DNA from: Deroplatys truncata
Lineage: Eukaryota; Arthropoda; Insecta; Mantodea; Mantidae
NCBI GenBank assembly: GCA_030765065.1
Contig: CM060975.1
Span: 262,827,816-262,891,815 of the forward strand
DNA: 64,000 nt
Direction: 5' to 3'
How positions within the stretch are numbered: the first letter of the stretch is position 1; every line of letters starts with the position of its first letter. A program made the translations under genes and the position numbers. Shown here piece after piece: positions 37,084 through 48,530 of the stretch. The notes under the pieces were generated by a model. That model was given only the letters and a program-made list of their open reading frames with translations, had not been told where the DNA came from and made no database searches.

Positions 37084-38063
37084 GCCTCAACAAATAAAAG
37101 GTGGCGGATAGAAGGCGAATAGCCAATAGATTTAATTAACATAATTTAAAATAAGGAAGAATATTTTATATATCATGCGTTCCCTGACAGAGGTGCTAGT
37201 ATATTCCATAAAGGAGCTGTAGATGTTTTAGCCCATCTTGAGTATAGTCAGTGCTATAGATTCCATTTCTCTATTAGAGAACCCCCACAACCTCAAGAGA
37301 TCCCTTGTTTCTGGCGGGACAGATCTACTCGAGCCAAACACTAAGGGTTAGAGAGAAAAATTCTCCACTCCAGGGTGTATGGCCCGAATTGGGTTATCCA
37401 GATGCTGATATTTCTGGATCTTATCAGTCTCAGCCTTCGAAAGGGTTTCATTATCTTCGTACCTGATGGTGGCATCGATAGCGAACTTTTCGCTATCTCG
37501 GATCGCCAAGTCGGGCTTGAGGTGCTGACCATCATTGGTCAGGAGTGAGTGCTCAAGTTACACCGTGGTTGGAGACACATTATTAGAATTGATTTTATTC
37601 CTAATCTCATTCACCACGGTGTCATGCCTCTTTATTCTTGCGGGCTTGGTAGAGACAAGAATATGACGTGTTCTCTCCACAGCAGCACCGCAACGCCGGC
37701 AGTTGACATCGGATAAGGGGTTATACCTGGCCTCGACGACCCGAAGATATTGCGTATTACTGCGAAATATTAACTGCCTCCGTATACCTTGATGGCTGAA
37801 ACAACCAAGGTTTCAGGAGCAACGTATTATACCAATCGGGTCGCCATAAAATGCCCCAAATCCTTTACCCTGTCAAGGGCAGAAGAACCATTCGCCCCAT
37901 TCTCTAGCCTTTAACGTGAGCTAGTGGGAGTTTGTCCCTAAGGATATACGGCCATACGATGCCAAGCGTCTCGGAGACACGCTGGAGCTTGTCTGTTAAA
38001 TTCCCCTCTTCCCGAACCAACCTTAACAATTCATCGGTGGAATTTAACAGGGCTCTCCCTGTT
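37084..38063 (-). mobile_element. R2-II 3' part
   Basis: The minus strand reads part of the thumb, then the endonuclease: STKPARIKRHDTVVNEIRNK (about 37615-37680), HLKPDLAIRDSEKFAIDATI with RYEDNETLSKAETDK (about 37440-37530) and the tail PLVFGSSRSVPPETRDLL (about 37300-37350). The 3' end is TTTTATTTGTTGAGGC at 37084. The PD...D...K catalytic residues are readable. At 38063 it is fused directly to R2-I 5' sequence, so the N-terminal two thirds are deleted. Confidence 0.8.
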
Positions 38064-38127
38064 TAAGACCTACCCAGTGTAAAACAATGAATTTTTTTTT
38101 CAAGTGAGGTTGGTAACGTCACTGTTG

Positions 38128-39147
38128 AAGTATTGTTGCCCCACCTATGGAAAGCCAATTTGAAGAAGGGTTTATCTTTACGTTATTACCACCACGCTTC
38201 GGGCGCCAATTTGAAGGAGTAGTTGTATTATCTTTAGTTGTAGCCCCACGCATGGAAAGCCAATTTGATGTAACAGTTTTATTGTAGTTCAACTGTTGGG
38301 GGACCCAAACTTGAAGTAACTGCCCCACGTATGGTGCAAAGTTGCCGCTGGCCTTCGCCCCAACGTTTAGGAATGAACTTTGTATTTTTACTTTCTTTAA
38401 ATATTTATATATATATATATATATATATTTACCTCCGCTACGTCAGTATTAATTTGTAGAAACATGTATCTCTTAGCAGGGGGTGATGCGGTTAAAGAAT
38501 GTAGGCTTACACAAACTATAATATTTGTTTCACTCCTTTTATTAATCCTTCACACGATTAAATAACACTTCACTTATATGGAGAACTGTGAGATTATTTA
38601 TAAGTTACTTGATCATTTTAACACGTAAAATTTATGATATTCTCGCCGTAATGAATTTTATATATCCCACACTGAATACGTACCGTGCAAATGAACTGCT
38701 CAGGTACGATGCCGTCTAGCGTTTACCGCTTAAGTTTGTAAGTTTCTGTTATTTCAAGTCTCTGATTGGTTAATTTTACTTCAATAGAATGCTTTTATTT
38801 AACTTTCAACCTTTCTGGTTGTTGATTGGCTATTTATAAACTGTTTTAAATATTACATTATTGTTCCAAGAATTACTAGTAGTGTTATTAAACTTTCGAA
38901 TTCATTATTGCAAGGTAACCTCGTTCTTAGCAAATTTCGGCTTCTATTCTCACATCCCTACATTAGTAAATTACGTAATACATTCATATAGCGTTATTAT
39001 ATATGTATAGAGTAATATAAACATAATACAATGACTGTTACATACATTTTATATATTGTACAAATATTGCTTTAAGGCGGGCTGTTATTTATTTTTATAT
39101 TATATAATTAATTGGAAAATCATTTTCATGCTAAAAATACCGCCTCA
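38128..39147 (-). mobile_element. Solo-LTR-like repeat, copy 2, with tandem PBS-like motifs
   Basis: It is homologous to copy 1 (9717-10658) and starts TGAGGCGGTATTTTTAGC on the minus strand. After the CCAATCA boxes, a GATATATAAAAT stretch and GTGTAAGCCTACATTC, it carries a 250-bp tail with three repeats at roughly 52-bp steps: CAAATTGGCTTTCCATGCGT, CAAATTGGCGCCCGAAGCGT and CAAATTGGCTTTCCATAGGT, each followed by GG. The middle one is the best match to a retroelement primer-binding site (TGGCGCCCGAA). It sits in the R2-I 5' region. Flanks CTGTTG and CTATCG are a poor target duplication. Confidence 0.65.
38407..38429. repeat. (AT)n microsatellite
   Basis: About 11 AT units inside the solo-LTR-like repeat; the 52.8 kb copy has a shorter run at the same place. 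Confidence 0.8.
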
Positions 39148-39445
39148 CTATCGATTGTGTGAGGGCAGATACACCGTTGGTATATAAAAGAATGCAAACA
39201 ATCAATAGATAGAAAATTTAAGGATAAAATAAAATCTAATACCTACGGATAAAAAGCGGTAACTGGGATAGTAAAATCATAAGAAAAGGTAACACCTCGT
39301 ATATATATAATTGAAGAGAGATTATGCTTACTTTAAAATAATCCTAGGTTATAAAAGGCACATTGGTACTAACAATCCCAATCCATTAAGTTACATCATT
39401 CGCCATTTATTTGAATGCACAAGCAATTTTAATCACAATCACGCA

Positions 39446-39447
<2 letters not shown>

Positions 39448-39488
<41 letters not shown>
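39448..39488. repeat. (AT)n microsatellite in the R2-I 5' region
   Basis: About 20 AT units; in the R2-I sister copies (23.18 and 34.61 kb) the same site reads TTATATACATCAATAGAATT, so the run expanded here from a short TATATA seed. Confidence 0.9.
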
Positions 39489-39492
<4 letters not shown>

Positions 39493-40339
39493 AGAATTAA
39501 AGGAGAAACCCATAAAGAGATAATCGCAATAAATTTAATGAAATTGTCACTTGGGAGAGAAGGGAACGAGAGTTCTTGAAACAAACAAGCAATATGACCG
39601 ATTATCATTCTGTATCTAGAATAAAAGCCACTGTAATTAGTACTGGCCTAACTATAACAATACAACAATTAATTAACGGAGAACATATGTAAAATCAAAT
39701 GTAATATGAAAAAGCATTACCCTTGAACGCAGTAAGCGAGAAAAATTCACCTGCCCACTCTTCCTGTTCACACGAATAATTGACCTAAGCAAACCACAAA
39801 CGGAGGACAACAATATTAACTTTTCTCTTAAAATGATAAACTAATTAATCCATCGACATACTAATACTCACCAAACCACTATAAAACACACAAAGTGCTA
39901 TTTACATAACAAGAGCATTGTTAATAGGTTATTTCACATACAAATTGTGATTAAACACAGAGCACAAAAATCAGTCTAGTCTTCCGCCCCTATGATCTGG
40001 GACGGGTTTTACCCCAACCGATTTTCGGATTACTGAGGTGTCCCTCGCCCTGCCCCCTAGAATCTTTTCTTATACATATTTATTTTAGTGTATTCTAAGG
40101 AAGGCTAATAACCCAAATAATAACTAATACTAATCAGACAAACTCAAAACTAAAAAGTAGCCTCAACAAATAAAAAGTGGCGGCTAGGAGGCGCATAGAA
40201 AATAAGTTTTATTAATAGAATAATTTAAAATAAGGAAATAGTTAAAAATCATGCACTCGCCTGACCGAGGCGTTAGCATATTCCATAAAGGCGCTGTATA
40301 TGTTTAAACTCATCTTAAGTATAGTCAGCGCTACCATTT

Positions 40340-40785
40340 CATTTCTCTATCAGAGAACCCCCACAAACTTGACAGATCCCTTGTTTACAGACCCCCTCGA
40401 GCCAAACACTAAGGGTTGGAAAGAAAATGTTTCCACTCAGGATGTATGGCCCGAATTTTGGTGTCGAGATGCTGTTATTTCTCGATCTTATCAGCCCCAG
40501 CCTTCGAAACGCATTCAATATATTCGTACCTAATGGCGACGTTGATAGCAAAAGCTTCGCGATCTCGCACCACCAAGTCGGGCTTCTAGCGCTGATCAAC
40601 ATTGGTGAGGAATGAGTGCTCGTGATACACCGTGGTTGGAGACGGATTATTAGAATTGATTTTATTCCTAACATCATACACAACGCTGTCATGGCCGTTT
40701 TCTCTTGCAGGCTTAGTAGAGACACATAGGCCAAGAACACGACCTGCTGTCTCAACAGCACCGCAACGCCGGCAGTTGGCATCGG
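40340..40785 (-). pseudogene. R2-II endonuclease domain
   Basis: In the broken frame the minus strand gives LCVSTKPARENGHDSVVYDV, KPDLVVRDREAFAINVAI and RYEYIECVSKAGADK. Against the sister copy (AIDATIRYED) the second catalytic Asp is Asn here, so cleavage would be lost even without the stops. Confidence 0.65.
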
Positions 40786-41816
40786 CTGCAGGGTTATACC
40801 TGGCCTCGACGACCCGAAGGGTTTGCGTAATAGTTCGAAGTTAAAGTGCCTCCGTATACCTTGAGGCCGTAAGTAACCAAAGTTTCAAGAGCCACGTGTT
40901 ACCAATCGAGTCGTCATAAAAGGCCCCAACCCCTTTAACCTAAGAAGGGCAGGAGAGCCATTCGCCCCATCTTTAAAGTCAACTTGTGGGAGCTTATGTC
41001 CGTAAGGGTACACGGCCACACGAGGCCAAGGGGAGGCTGGAGACATGCTGGTGCTTGGTTGTTAAATTCCCCTAATCCAGAAGCACCCTTAAAAATTCAT
41101 TGGTGGAATTTAACAGGGCTCTCCCAGCCCGCAAATACATTAAAATCAGATCTACCGTTTTAGGCATTCCGAGTCCCCCGTCGCGCTTGCGGCTGTAGAA
41201 GAAGCCCTTCGCCACCGATTTCGGTAGATGGAACATGTTTTGACAATCCACCTAAGCCGGATGTCAATTTCAGTTACCAAAGTTTTGGAAGCAGGCTCAA
41301 TACTTAACGAGGTACATAAATCTTGGAATAATGTAACACACGAGTAGCTGCATCTTCTGCCCTGGCTTTAGAGTTAGACCAGCGTAGCGCTTAGCAGCAG
41401 CTACCAGATTGGCGCTACCAAATTGGCTACTCTATGGGTTAATGCTCTTAACCTAGATATCTGATGAGTTCATCTGATTTGTATACAGGGATGGACTGGC
41501 TCTCCGTAAGGAGGGCAGGATCCGTCGTTGCCCAGGTTTTTCTGCCCACGACGACTAGGAAGCAGCTCAACTTTGGCGGCGACTAATAAGACCTAAGGGG
41601 CCAAGGTCGTGATAAAGTGAATCTATCATAAATTGCACCTCCTCCGTGCTTCCGTCAGTCATAACCATGTCATCTGCAAATACCTAGATATTAAGGCGTT
41701 TGTCACCAAACTCTACACCCTTGGCATGCCAGCCACTCTTCTCAGAGCCGGATCAATGGCGAGATTAAATAAAATGGGGGATAGAGGATCACCCTGCTTA
41801 ACAGCACGTCTAGTGG

Positions 41817-42420
41817 CTACACAATGACCTCAATGGCTAGTTGAGTGTAGACTCTCTGATGCATGTCCCCTACCAGGTGGCCATGGAAACCTGGCATCCT
41901 CAAACAGCTGAGGACGGCGTTGTGACTGACGGTATCAAAGGCCTTCGCCAAATCTACCGCAGTCAACGTCATTCCGTTCTTCTGTTTGCCGATCTTGATC
42001 GTTCCACTCAAGAGAGCAATGTTGCGGAAATTTCCATTCCCGGATAGAAAGCCTCCCTGAACAGAAGTGATAACTGTTCTGGATTTTATGCGGCACTCAA
42101 ACAGCCCGGAGAACGTCCTACCGAGGAGCGAGCCTATAGTAATAGGACGCCACTCCTCGGATGTACATCTTCCTTGCCCTTAGAGATAGACTGTTCTATT
42201 TGCCTTCCATGCACCAGGGTACACGCCGGTCAATAAAATGAGGTTATATATTTTGTCCAGTAGTACGGCTATAGCCTCCGTAACCAGATGCCCTCTCCCA
42301 ATCCTATCCAACCCAGAGGCAACCTTCGTACAGACCTTACGGAGACGGATTTCGACCACCCATTGCGAGATGAGCGGGAGGCTCTAAACCAGAGTTATAC
42401 AGGTAGACGTTAGCCAAGGC
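41817..42420 (-). pseudogene. R2-II reverse transcriptase core
   Basis: Blocks are GLDRIGRGHLVTEAIAVLL (about 42260-42320), ILLTGVYPGAWKANRTVYL (about 42180-42240), PITIGSLLGRTFSGLFECRI (about 42090-42150) and MTLTAVDLAKAFDTVSHNAV (about 41910-41970). Motif A (VDLAKAFD) is intact here. The FADD box lies further left, near 41670. Frames change between blocks. Confidence 0.75.
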
Positions 42421-43103
42421 ATCCGAACTAACTCAGCCACTTGACCCGATAAATCTGATTAAAGCTTTCTAACTCACCCACAGGGACGTCTCTCTTCCCG
42501 CCATCATCAATATCTGTCTTGAGGTTTACATGTTGCGCAACGCGGGTTGGACATTTACGAAACTTGTTCTGACAACGGTAATATTGCGTTTTCTGTAGGA
42601 GCGTATTCTTCCTCCAACACCTTGCGTGATCCTTGGACTCTCTTGGTCCTGTGTGTCACATTTTCCCTCAATATTCCCAAACCGGATATAAACCTATCTA
42701 GAGAGACTCTGTAATCTTCATTCTCCGGGTGGCTCAGGTCAACTCATCTAGGTTTTCCCCCAATTAAGCTAACCCTTGGACAGACTCCTGGGTGTTCCCG
42801 GAAGGAGGGGTGAACAAGGGCTCTGGCAAATCATCCATTATCTCTTGCCGAACAAAACTATTATCGTAAACAGCCTCTTCCAAATCCTGATCAACATCAT
42901 CGACCCTAGGCAGAACATAAGCCTCCAGCATTTTTTGCTGATATTTAATCTTGTCGGTTGTTTTATGGGGACGTTCTACCTGGATATTTTTAAATGGCTA
43001 GTTGGCCATCAAAACGGGCACACAACTCAACCTACAGGCTAGGATCTTCCATAGACCATCTACCTTAACCACTCTCCTTTGGGACCATCTGTTCTAAGCG
43101 CTT

Positions 43104-43439
43104 CTAATTCCGGATGTTCAGATAAGCTGTACGCTCATAAATGCCCAGTCCCGTTAGAGTCTCAAATGACCTAACACACTCGGAAAGGGAAACAGCAGTT
43201 CCTCCTGCTCCGGCGGGCCCGGACACTTGGGGAACATGGCAGGCTACTAAGTGCTCAGAGCTAAATGGCCTACTACAAAGTCGACAATTATAGTTTACTT
43301 CACTCATAAGATGATCGGTGCTGTATTGTTTCAAGTACTCCCTAAGGACATCATAATGTCTTTTGCATATTCGGCAGATAGAAGGCCTGAAATGGAAATC
43401 CGACTGACACTGAAAATATATGATTTCCTCGGTCAGCAC
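43104..43439 (-). pseudogene. R2-II zinc-finger N-terminus
   Basis: A 111-codon frame shows finger 1 CRICKRHYDVLREYLKQYST followed by DH, finger 2 CRLCSRPFSSEHLVACHVPQ with the SGP turn, and a third finger reduced to SECVRSFETLTGL. It is equivalent to 33525-33884 of R2-I but clearly diverged, so R2-I and R2-II are separate lineages. Confidence 0.75.
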
Positions 43440-44819
43440 CTCTTCGTTATTCGCTTCGTTACTTACTAAAGTTTATCGCCATGAACAGAGTGAGTTAAGG
43501 GGATGTTGGTGTTGGAGAACGGCCCCCAGGAATGTCATTCTCAGAAGGGTACCTCAAACCACCAATCCCCCGAGAAAAGAATCAAGGGGTCGAAAAGACA
43601 CACAGGGGTTTACTCAGCCGCTACTGAGTAGTCCCCCTCCCAAGTCCAAACTAAGGGACCTTCACACCCAAAACAGTTAATATCTGTCGGTGCAAACACG
43701 TGGACGCGGATACACAACTCACCCTTCCTCAAGTACTAGGTCGAGTTAGCACACAAGACAAAGAGATCACCCTCTCCCGGGGATGGGTTCGCACTTCCCA
43801 GACGTTCTCTAGTTGTGCCTTTTAACCTCACCCAACCGAAGTTAACCTCAGTTGGGCTAGCTAAAATGAACGGAGAACTTTCAGGTCAAAGACATCCAGA
43901 GGCGATTCCACCGCTCCTAGAAAGAAATGGGGACCCACGATGATCCCAAATAATTAAGTGAATAATAACAAGGCATAGACTAGTTAACAGCAACCAAAGA
44001 GAACAAGAAGATATATCCCTTCCCAAGTAAAGGGATCTACTAACCACATACCAAAACAGGTTATCTATTAACACGGAAGTATCGATAAGCTCTAGGATAG
44101 GGCAATCCCGTAGTGCATGGGAAGGCATAGTGATCCCTCTGCTTTAACGCTTAACAGGGAAAGCGGCGCACTGTCAACCTAAGTTGCCCGCAGGGATCCT
44201 CGCGATGGTTGCACCCATAAGCAGTGTGAGAACCCAACACACTGCGTCACTATTCTGCTCTAAGAAGGCCCGAAGACCCATCGCATCATTCAGCGACCTG
44301 GAAAACCACGTTCCGCGACGGGAGACAAGCACCCGGATGGCACCGAGCTCTCACGATGAAATCTCCCTCTAGAAAGCCCTCCCCTATGTGGGAGTCTCAA
44401 AATATGATCACTCTCTTGTATTAGTCAGAGTTAGCCAAATAAGACCTCCCCAGGCGTTCCCTATATCCTAGCCCAGGAGGGCCACTTCCGGCTGGCTATC
44501 AGATAACTATATAAGAAGTAATATATTTTCTAGGGACCAACATAAGTCAATATAAATAAAACGGAAAATTGTAATGAGCAATTGTAAATGTATAAAAGAA
44601 AGTAAGTTACTACTTCCAGGGTTAATTTATTTTTAAAACCTTAAAATATAAGAGATTAAATATTAACACTAAAATTAAGAGTTATATGTTCACCGCACAG
44701 CGGAAGTTATAAGTATTAAAATGCATATCAAGTTACATCGAAATTTACCGTCTGTTAGAATATAGTAAGAAAAATAAAGAACGAGAAAAGCACTAAAGGG
44801 CATTGGCATAGTCTCTAAA

Positions 44820-45435
44820 TTAGCTGATAATATTAAGACCAGATTTTAAAATAAATATAGCGGTGTCCTGCATGTTTCTATGCGTCCAGCCCCAACTGTT
44901 CAAAATGTTCCTAGTTTCAGGCGGAATTGCGCCTATGGATCCAAATACTAGTGGTTGCACCTCGACAGTTTTGTCGTCGGTATGCAATTTAATAAATTCC
45001 TTTAAAATGGAATATCTATCCTTTCTTTCCAATTTCTGCCTTGGCAAGTGAGTCTTTGTCTTCATGTCGTATTGTGACGTCGATTATTGATGCCTTGTCT
45101 TCCGTAATTACCACAAGATTGGGTTTGAGGAGAGTATTCTTATTAACTTTAAAAGAATGCTCGGGAAGAATTAAGGCCTCAAAAGATGATGTTGAGATGC
45201 TTTGTTTGACGTCCCTCATTATTTTGTCATTTCTGGCCATTCGTGCGGGTTTTGTCGAGGTGCATACTCCCAGGATGTGTCCGGCTGTTTCTGGTGTATT
45301 GTAGCAATTCCTTAAGTGGATGTCTGTGTTAGGTTTGTACCGACCCTCAACTATCTTACATGCCTGCGTGTTTGTTCGTAATTTGATGGCTTCGGTAAAC
45401 CATGAGTTTTTTAATATGTACGGTTTTAACATCAT
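44820..45435 (-). pseudogene. R2-III endonuclease and C-terminal tail
   Basis: The frame at 45435-45016 reads TNTQACKIVEGRYKPNTDI, a CCHC-like unit ending ETAGHILGVC, then STKPARMARNDKIMRDV, LLKPNLVVITEDKASIIDVT and IRHEDKDSLAKAEIGKKG. The first catalytic Asp of KPDLV is Asn (KPNLV), and the KRHD stretch is ARND. The tail frame (45065-44820) has QPLVFGSIGAIPPETRNIL. The two frames overlap and are joined by a frameshift near 45030. Confidence 0.8.
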
Positions 45436-45996
45436 GTATTGCCGCTAGGGTTGGCGTAAAACGCACCTATACTCTTTCCGCATTCGGCCCGAGAATTGAA
45501 CTTGGTTCTTTCGGTTTACTTTATACGCGTTTATCTCTTATAAGGAAGCTGGCCAATGTAACCCAATTCCAGTAACTACCTTATGTAGCCTTCTCCCCAG
45601 ACATCCCTCGGAAAACATATTGTTCATAGCAGGATCTAAAGTATTTAAAAATTTGGTGACAGCTCTAAGAAAGGCAACAGGTATCAGAGGTGCCATTTTA
45701 GGTATTCCTAGACCACCATCTCGCCTTTTTGTATAAAGGAGACCATTATCTATTTGAGTCGGGAGATGCAAAATCTGTTTAAACATTGATCTCAATTTAT
45801 CGTCGATGTTGTTCAACAGCGTTTTTGAAGATGGATCTAATGTCGCAAGATATAGGAATCTGGGAGCTATATATGTATTGAAAAGGTCTAACTTTTGCTA
45901 AGACTTCAAGTTTAAGTTGGCGCATCCTTCAGATGCATTAATTATGTGCTCTTGAAATCCCTTTCCCACATTGCCAGCCCAGGGATTTATGTCTTT

Positions 45997-46962
45997 TCAC
46001 AGACAGTGTTTGGAATCATCTGAGCTGGAAAACGGCACAGTCTCATTATTTAATAATAGTTGGGTATCAACAGTAATCAAAGTTTTATTTTTAACTATAA
46101 TCTGTAAGCACTTAGATTTAATAGGGGATACCTGTAAACAGAGTTTTGATATACCAGAAACTAATGTATTTAACAGTTGTTGAGTTTCACAAAGAGTACG
46201 GCCGATTAGTACTATGTCATCAGCGAAGACCATTATGTTTATTTTAGTGCCCCTAAAACAATTACTCCGGATTGTGCTTCCACATCTTTTATAACGGTAT
46301 CAATTGCGGCATTGAATAGCAATGGTGTTAGGGGGTCGCCTTGTTTTACGCCTCTTTCAAAATCTATCTTGGCACCGTTGATTAAAACCGTAGAGCAATC
46401 AATATACATATTTTTTATGGTCAACACCATCCAAGGGTGGACGCCTCTTCTTAATAACGCAGTCCAAATCGCGGAGTGATTTAAGGTATGAAAGGCTTTC
46501 GCAATGTCTAAAAGTGCGACTGTAACTCCTCTTCCTTTACCCCTTCTTAAAATTTTGTTAAACCTGGCTATGTTAACGAAAGCGCTGGTGTTTAACCTGA
46601 ATCCTGTTTGGGCTGCAGATAGTGGAATTATATTACTCAATCTTCTAGTTATTAAAGATGCGAAAATCCTTCCACGCACCGGGGTACATTCCGGTCACTA
46701 AAATGGTGTTATACAACTTGGCAAGAAATAGGGGCATACCCTCCCTCAGTAAGTGTTTCCTAGCAATCCCATTCAGCCCAGAGACGGTGGTGTTTTGGAC
46801 CTTACGGTGACGGATTTCCACCTCCCTGGGCGAAATTAGCGGAAGACAATGTACGAGAGGGTGGCAGGTGGGTCTGTTGTCCTGTCCTTCCTCCAAATCT
46901 TCCTCTTGACCCCATAAATCAGAATAAATTTGATCTAATTCTGTAATAGAATTATCTTTCAT
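45997..46962 (-). pseudogene. R2-III reverse transcriptase
   Basis: Frames are 46962-46645 (SGLNGIARKHLLREGMPLFL, LVTGMYPGAWKD), 46679-46239 (SLITRRLSNIIPLSAAQTGF, VALLDIAKAFHTLNHSAIW, RGVKQGDPLTPLLFNAAID) and 46233-45997 (MVFADDIVLIGRTLCETQQL). The catalytic LLD of motif A and the FADD box survive. The AFD of motif A reads AFH. Only two frameshifts separate these blocks, fewer than in the other R2 copies. The thumb continues at 45816-45538. Confidence 0.85.
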
Positions 46963-47715
46963 TTCCTGCCACCTTCATTGATATCCGTGTTGAGGACTAC
47001 ATGCTGCGCTAAACGGGTTGGGCATTTGCGAAACATGTTCTGGCATCGGGAGTAAAGGTAGCTATTTCTAGAGGAACGTGCTCTCACTCCATTGCCTTGG
47101 CTGTTGTACGGCTTAGTTCTCGAACTTTATCTCTCTAACCCTCAGATATCGACCCAACAGTCAAAATTCCATCTAGAGCCACCCGGGAGGTTTTTTTCTC
47201 CGGTGGACTCAGCACTAGGTGGTTCAAGGTTTCCCCCAACTCAGCCAGCCCTTGGAGGGAGCTGGGTATCTCGAGGGACAAAATATGTCTTTTTGCCTCC
47301 TCCATTCATAATTCCATGTCATGTCTGTAGTCCGACTCTCCTTCCAGCCAATCAGGAGCGCGGAACCCCTGGCCGTCGCTAGAAGGACCCACCGCCCCCG
47401 ATGAGCTTTCGGGAAGTGCCAGCGGTATGGGCTCCGATGGACCATCGTCCCCCTATGTGACTGTTAGTTATATTGCCAGTCCCAGCCTCGCTTATTCCTT
47501 GATCGACCCTCTCAGCACTTGCCATTACATTGATGGCCAACTTTGGCCTTTGGCACTTAATTTGTTCGATGGCCTTATGAGGAAATACATCTTGTATCTT
47601 TTGATTTATGGCTCTGCTACCCTCATAAATGTGCACAGTTCGACCAATTTTTTAATTTCCTCCTCGGACCATCGATTGGAGCCACTTACTTTAGGGACAA
47701 TCTGTTCTAGCCGTT

Positions 47716-48530
47716 TTATATTTCCATTAAATAATTGACTGATTCAATCCAAGTCTTTGTTAGTTGCCCATTTCCCTTATCAAGTGTAGATAATACTTCT
47801 GGGGCAGCAATCGTTTCCATTACAATCTTATAAGGAACATCCCATATGTTGTCCTTTAGATTTTCTTCCACAAACCTCTCCCATGAGGATCTCCTCGTCT
47901 CCTCCAATTTATCTTTATACTTACTCTTTAAATCCCTATATATCTCCAAATTCATATCACGTACATTCGCAGTTTTACTCTTTTGATAAATTCTTCTAGC
48001 TTTCCGTACTTTCCTCCTCAATTTTTGTAGTTGCTCATTCCATATAGTTTTACTATTCATCTTACAACGATTTTTCTGTAACCCTTTTTCCATTGCTACT
48101 TGTACACTTCTGGTAAGTTTAGGTGCCTTATTGTCTATATCGTCATCTGCCCTAAATTCAGGTGTTTTGAAGTTCTCTCGAAGTCTTGCCCAATCCGCGT
48201 TTTTAAGTTGATAGCGTATCCTGCCTCCCTCTGTATATCTTGGATTATAATCATTAATTTCAACATCAAAATAAATAAGATTATGATCACTTGTAGTTTG
48301 TTGTTGGGCAACTTTACAGTTTATCTTATTACTAATGTATCTTTAGCTAAAGTTAAATCAATTTTTCCGAGGCATCCATGCGATTCTCGAACGTATACGG
48401 ATTATTTGGTAGATTCATGATACTTATTCCATAACTGGATATCAATTCTTCTAACATTTCGCCTCTCCCATCCGGATTTTTGCTATACCACCAACTAGAC
48501 TTAGAATTGGAATCCATTCCTCATCCTACA
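47716..48530 (-). mobile_element. R1-like fragment inside R2-III
   Basis: The minus strand carries an endonuclease scrap (SWWYSKNPDGRGEMLEELIS near 48500) and a 125-codon pre-RT frame at 48093-47716 (KLRRKVRKARRIYQKSKTAN, YKDKLEETRRSSWERFVEEN). These match the R1-like element at 27.2-27.8 kb (DANAKSEWWYNNTDERG, KCRRIYQKS). No RT follows; the piece ends against the R2-III Myb region. It replaces the place where R2-III fingers should be. Confidence 0.75.

Larger units (their letters stand above)
38064..40157 (-). mobile_element. R2-I 5' region interrupted by a solo-LTR-like repeat
   Basis: The outer segments (38064-38127 and 39148-40157) match the R2-I 5' regions at 22.8-23.85 kb and 34.25-35.29 kb, including GTGAGGTTGGTAACGTCACT, the hairpin CCGAAAATCGG (40022-40032 on the complement) and the terminal CTAAAAAG. 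The minus element is inserted between GTAACGTCACT and ATCGATTG. No coding part is kept. Confidence 0.8.
40160..44465 (-). mobile_element. R2-II, nearly complete copy
   Basis: All R2 parts occur in order on the minus strand: 5' end GGGAACGCCTGGGGAGG (44461-44445), 5' region (44.4-43.45 kb), zinc fingers (43439-43104), a Myb-like block (about 43.08-42.93 kb), RT (42.4-41.2 kb, with PITIGSLLGRTFSGLF and TAVDLAKAFDTVSH), a FADD box (about 41665-41680), thumb, endonuclease (40.78-40.38 kb) and the 3' end TTTTTATTTGTTGAGGC. At 4.3 kb it is close to normal R2 length. Many stops and frameshifts are present. A head-to-tail R2-III lies upstream and R2-I downstream. Confidence 0.85.

Noticed and set aside
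38119-38328. Repeat-bearing peptide (SNWLSMRGATT-type) as a repeat protein
   Set aside because: It is only the translation of the tandem PBS-like units of the solo-LTR-like repeat.
40339-40782. 147-codon minus-strand frame as a novel protein
   Set aside because: It is the out-of-phase reading of the R2-II endonuclease; the true frame shows STKPAR and KPDLV motifs.
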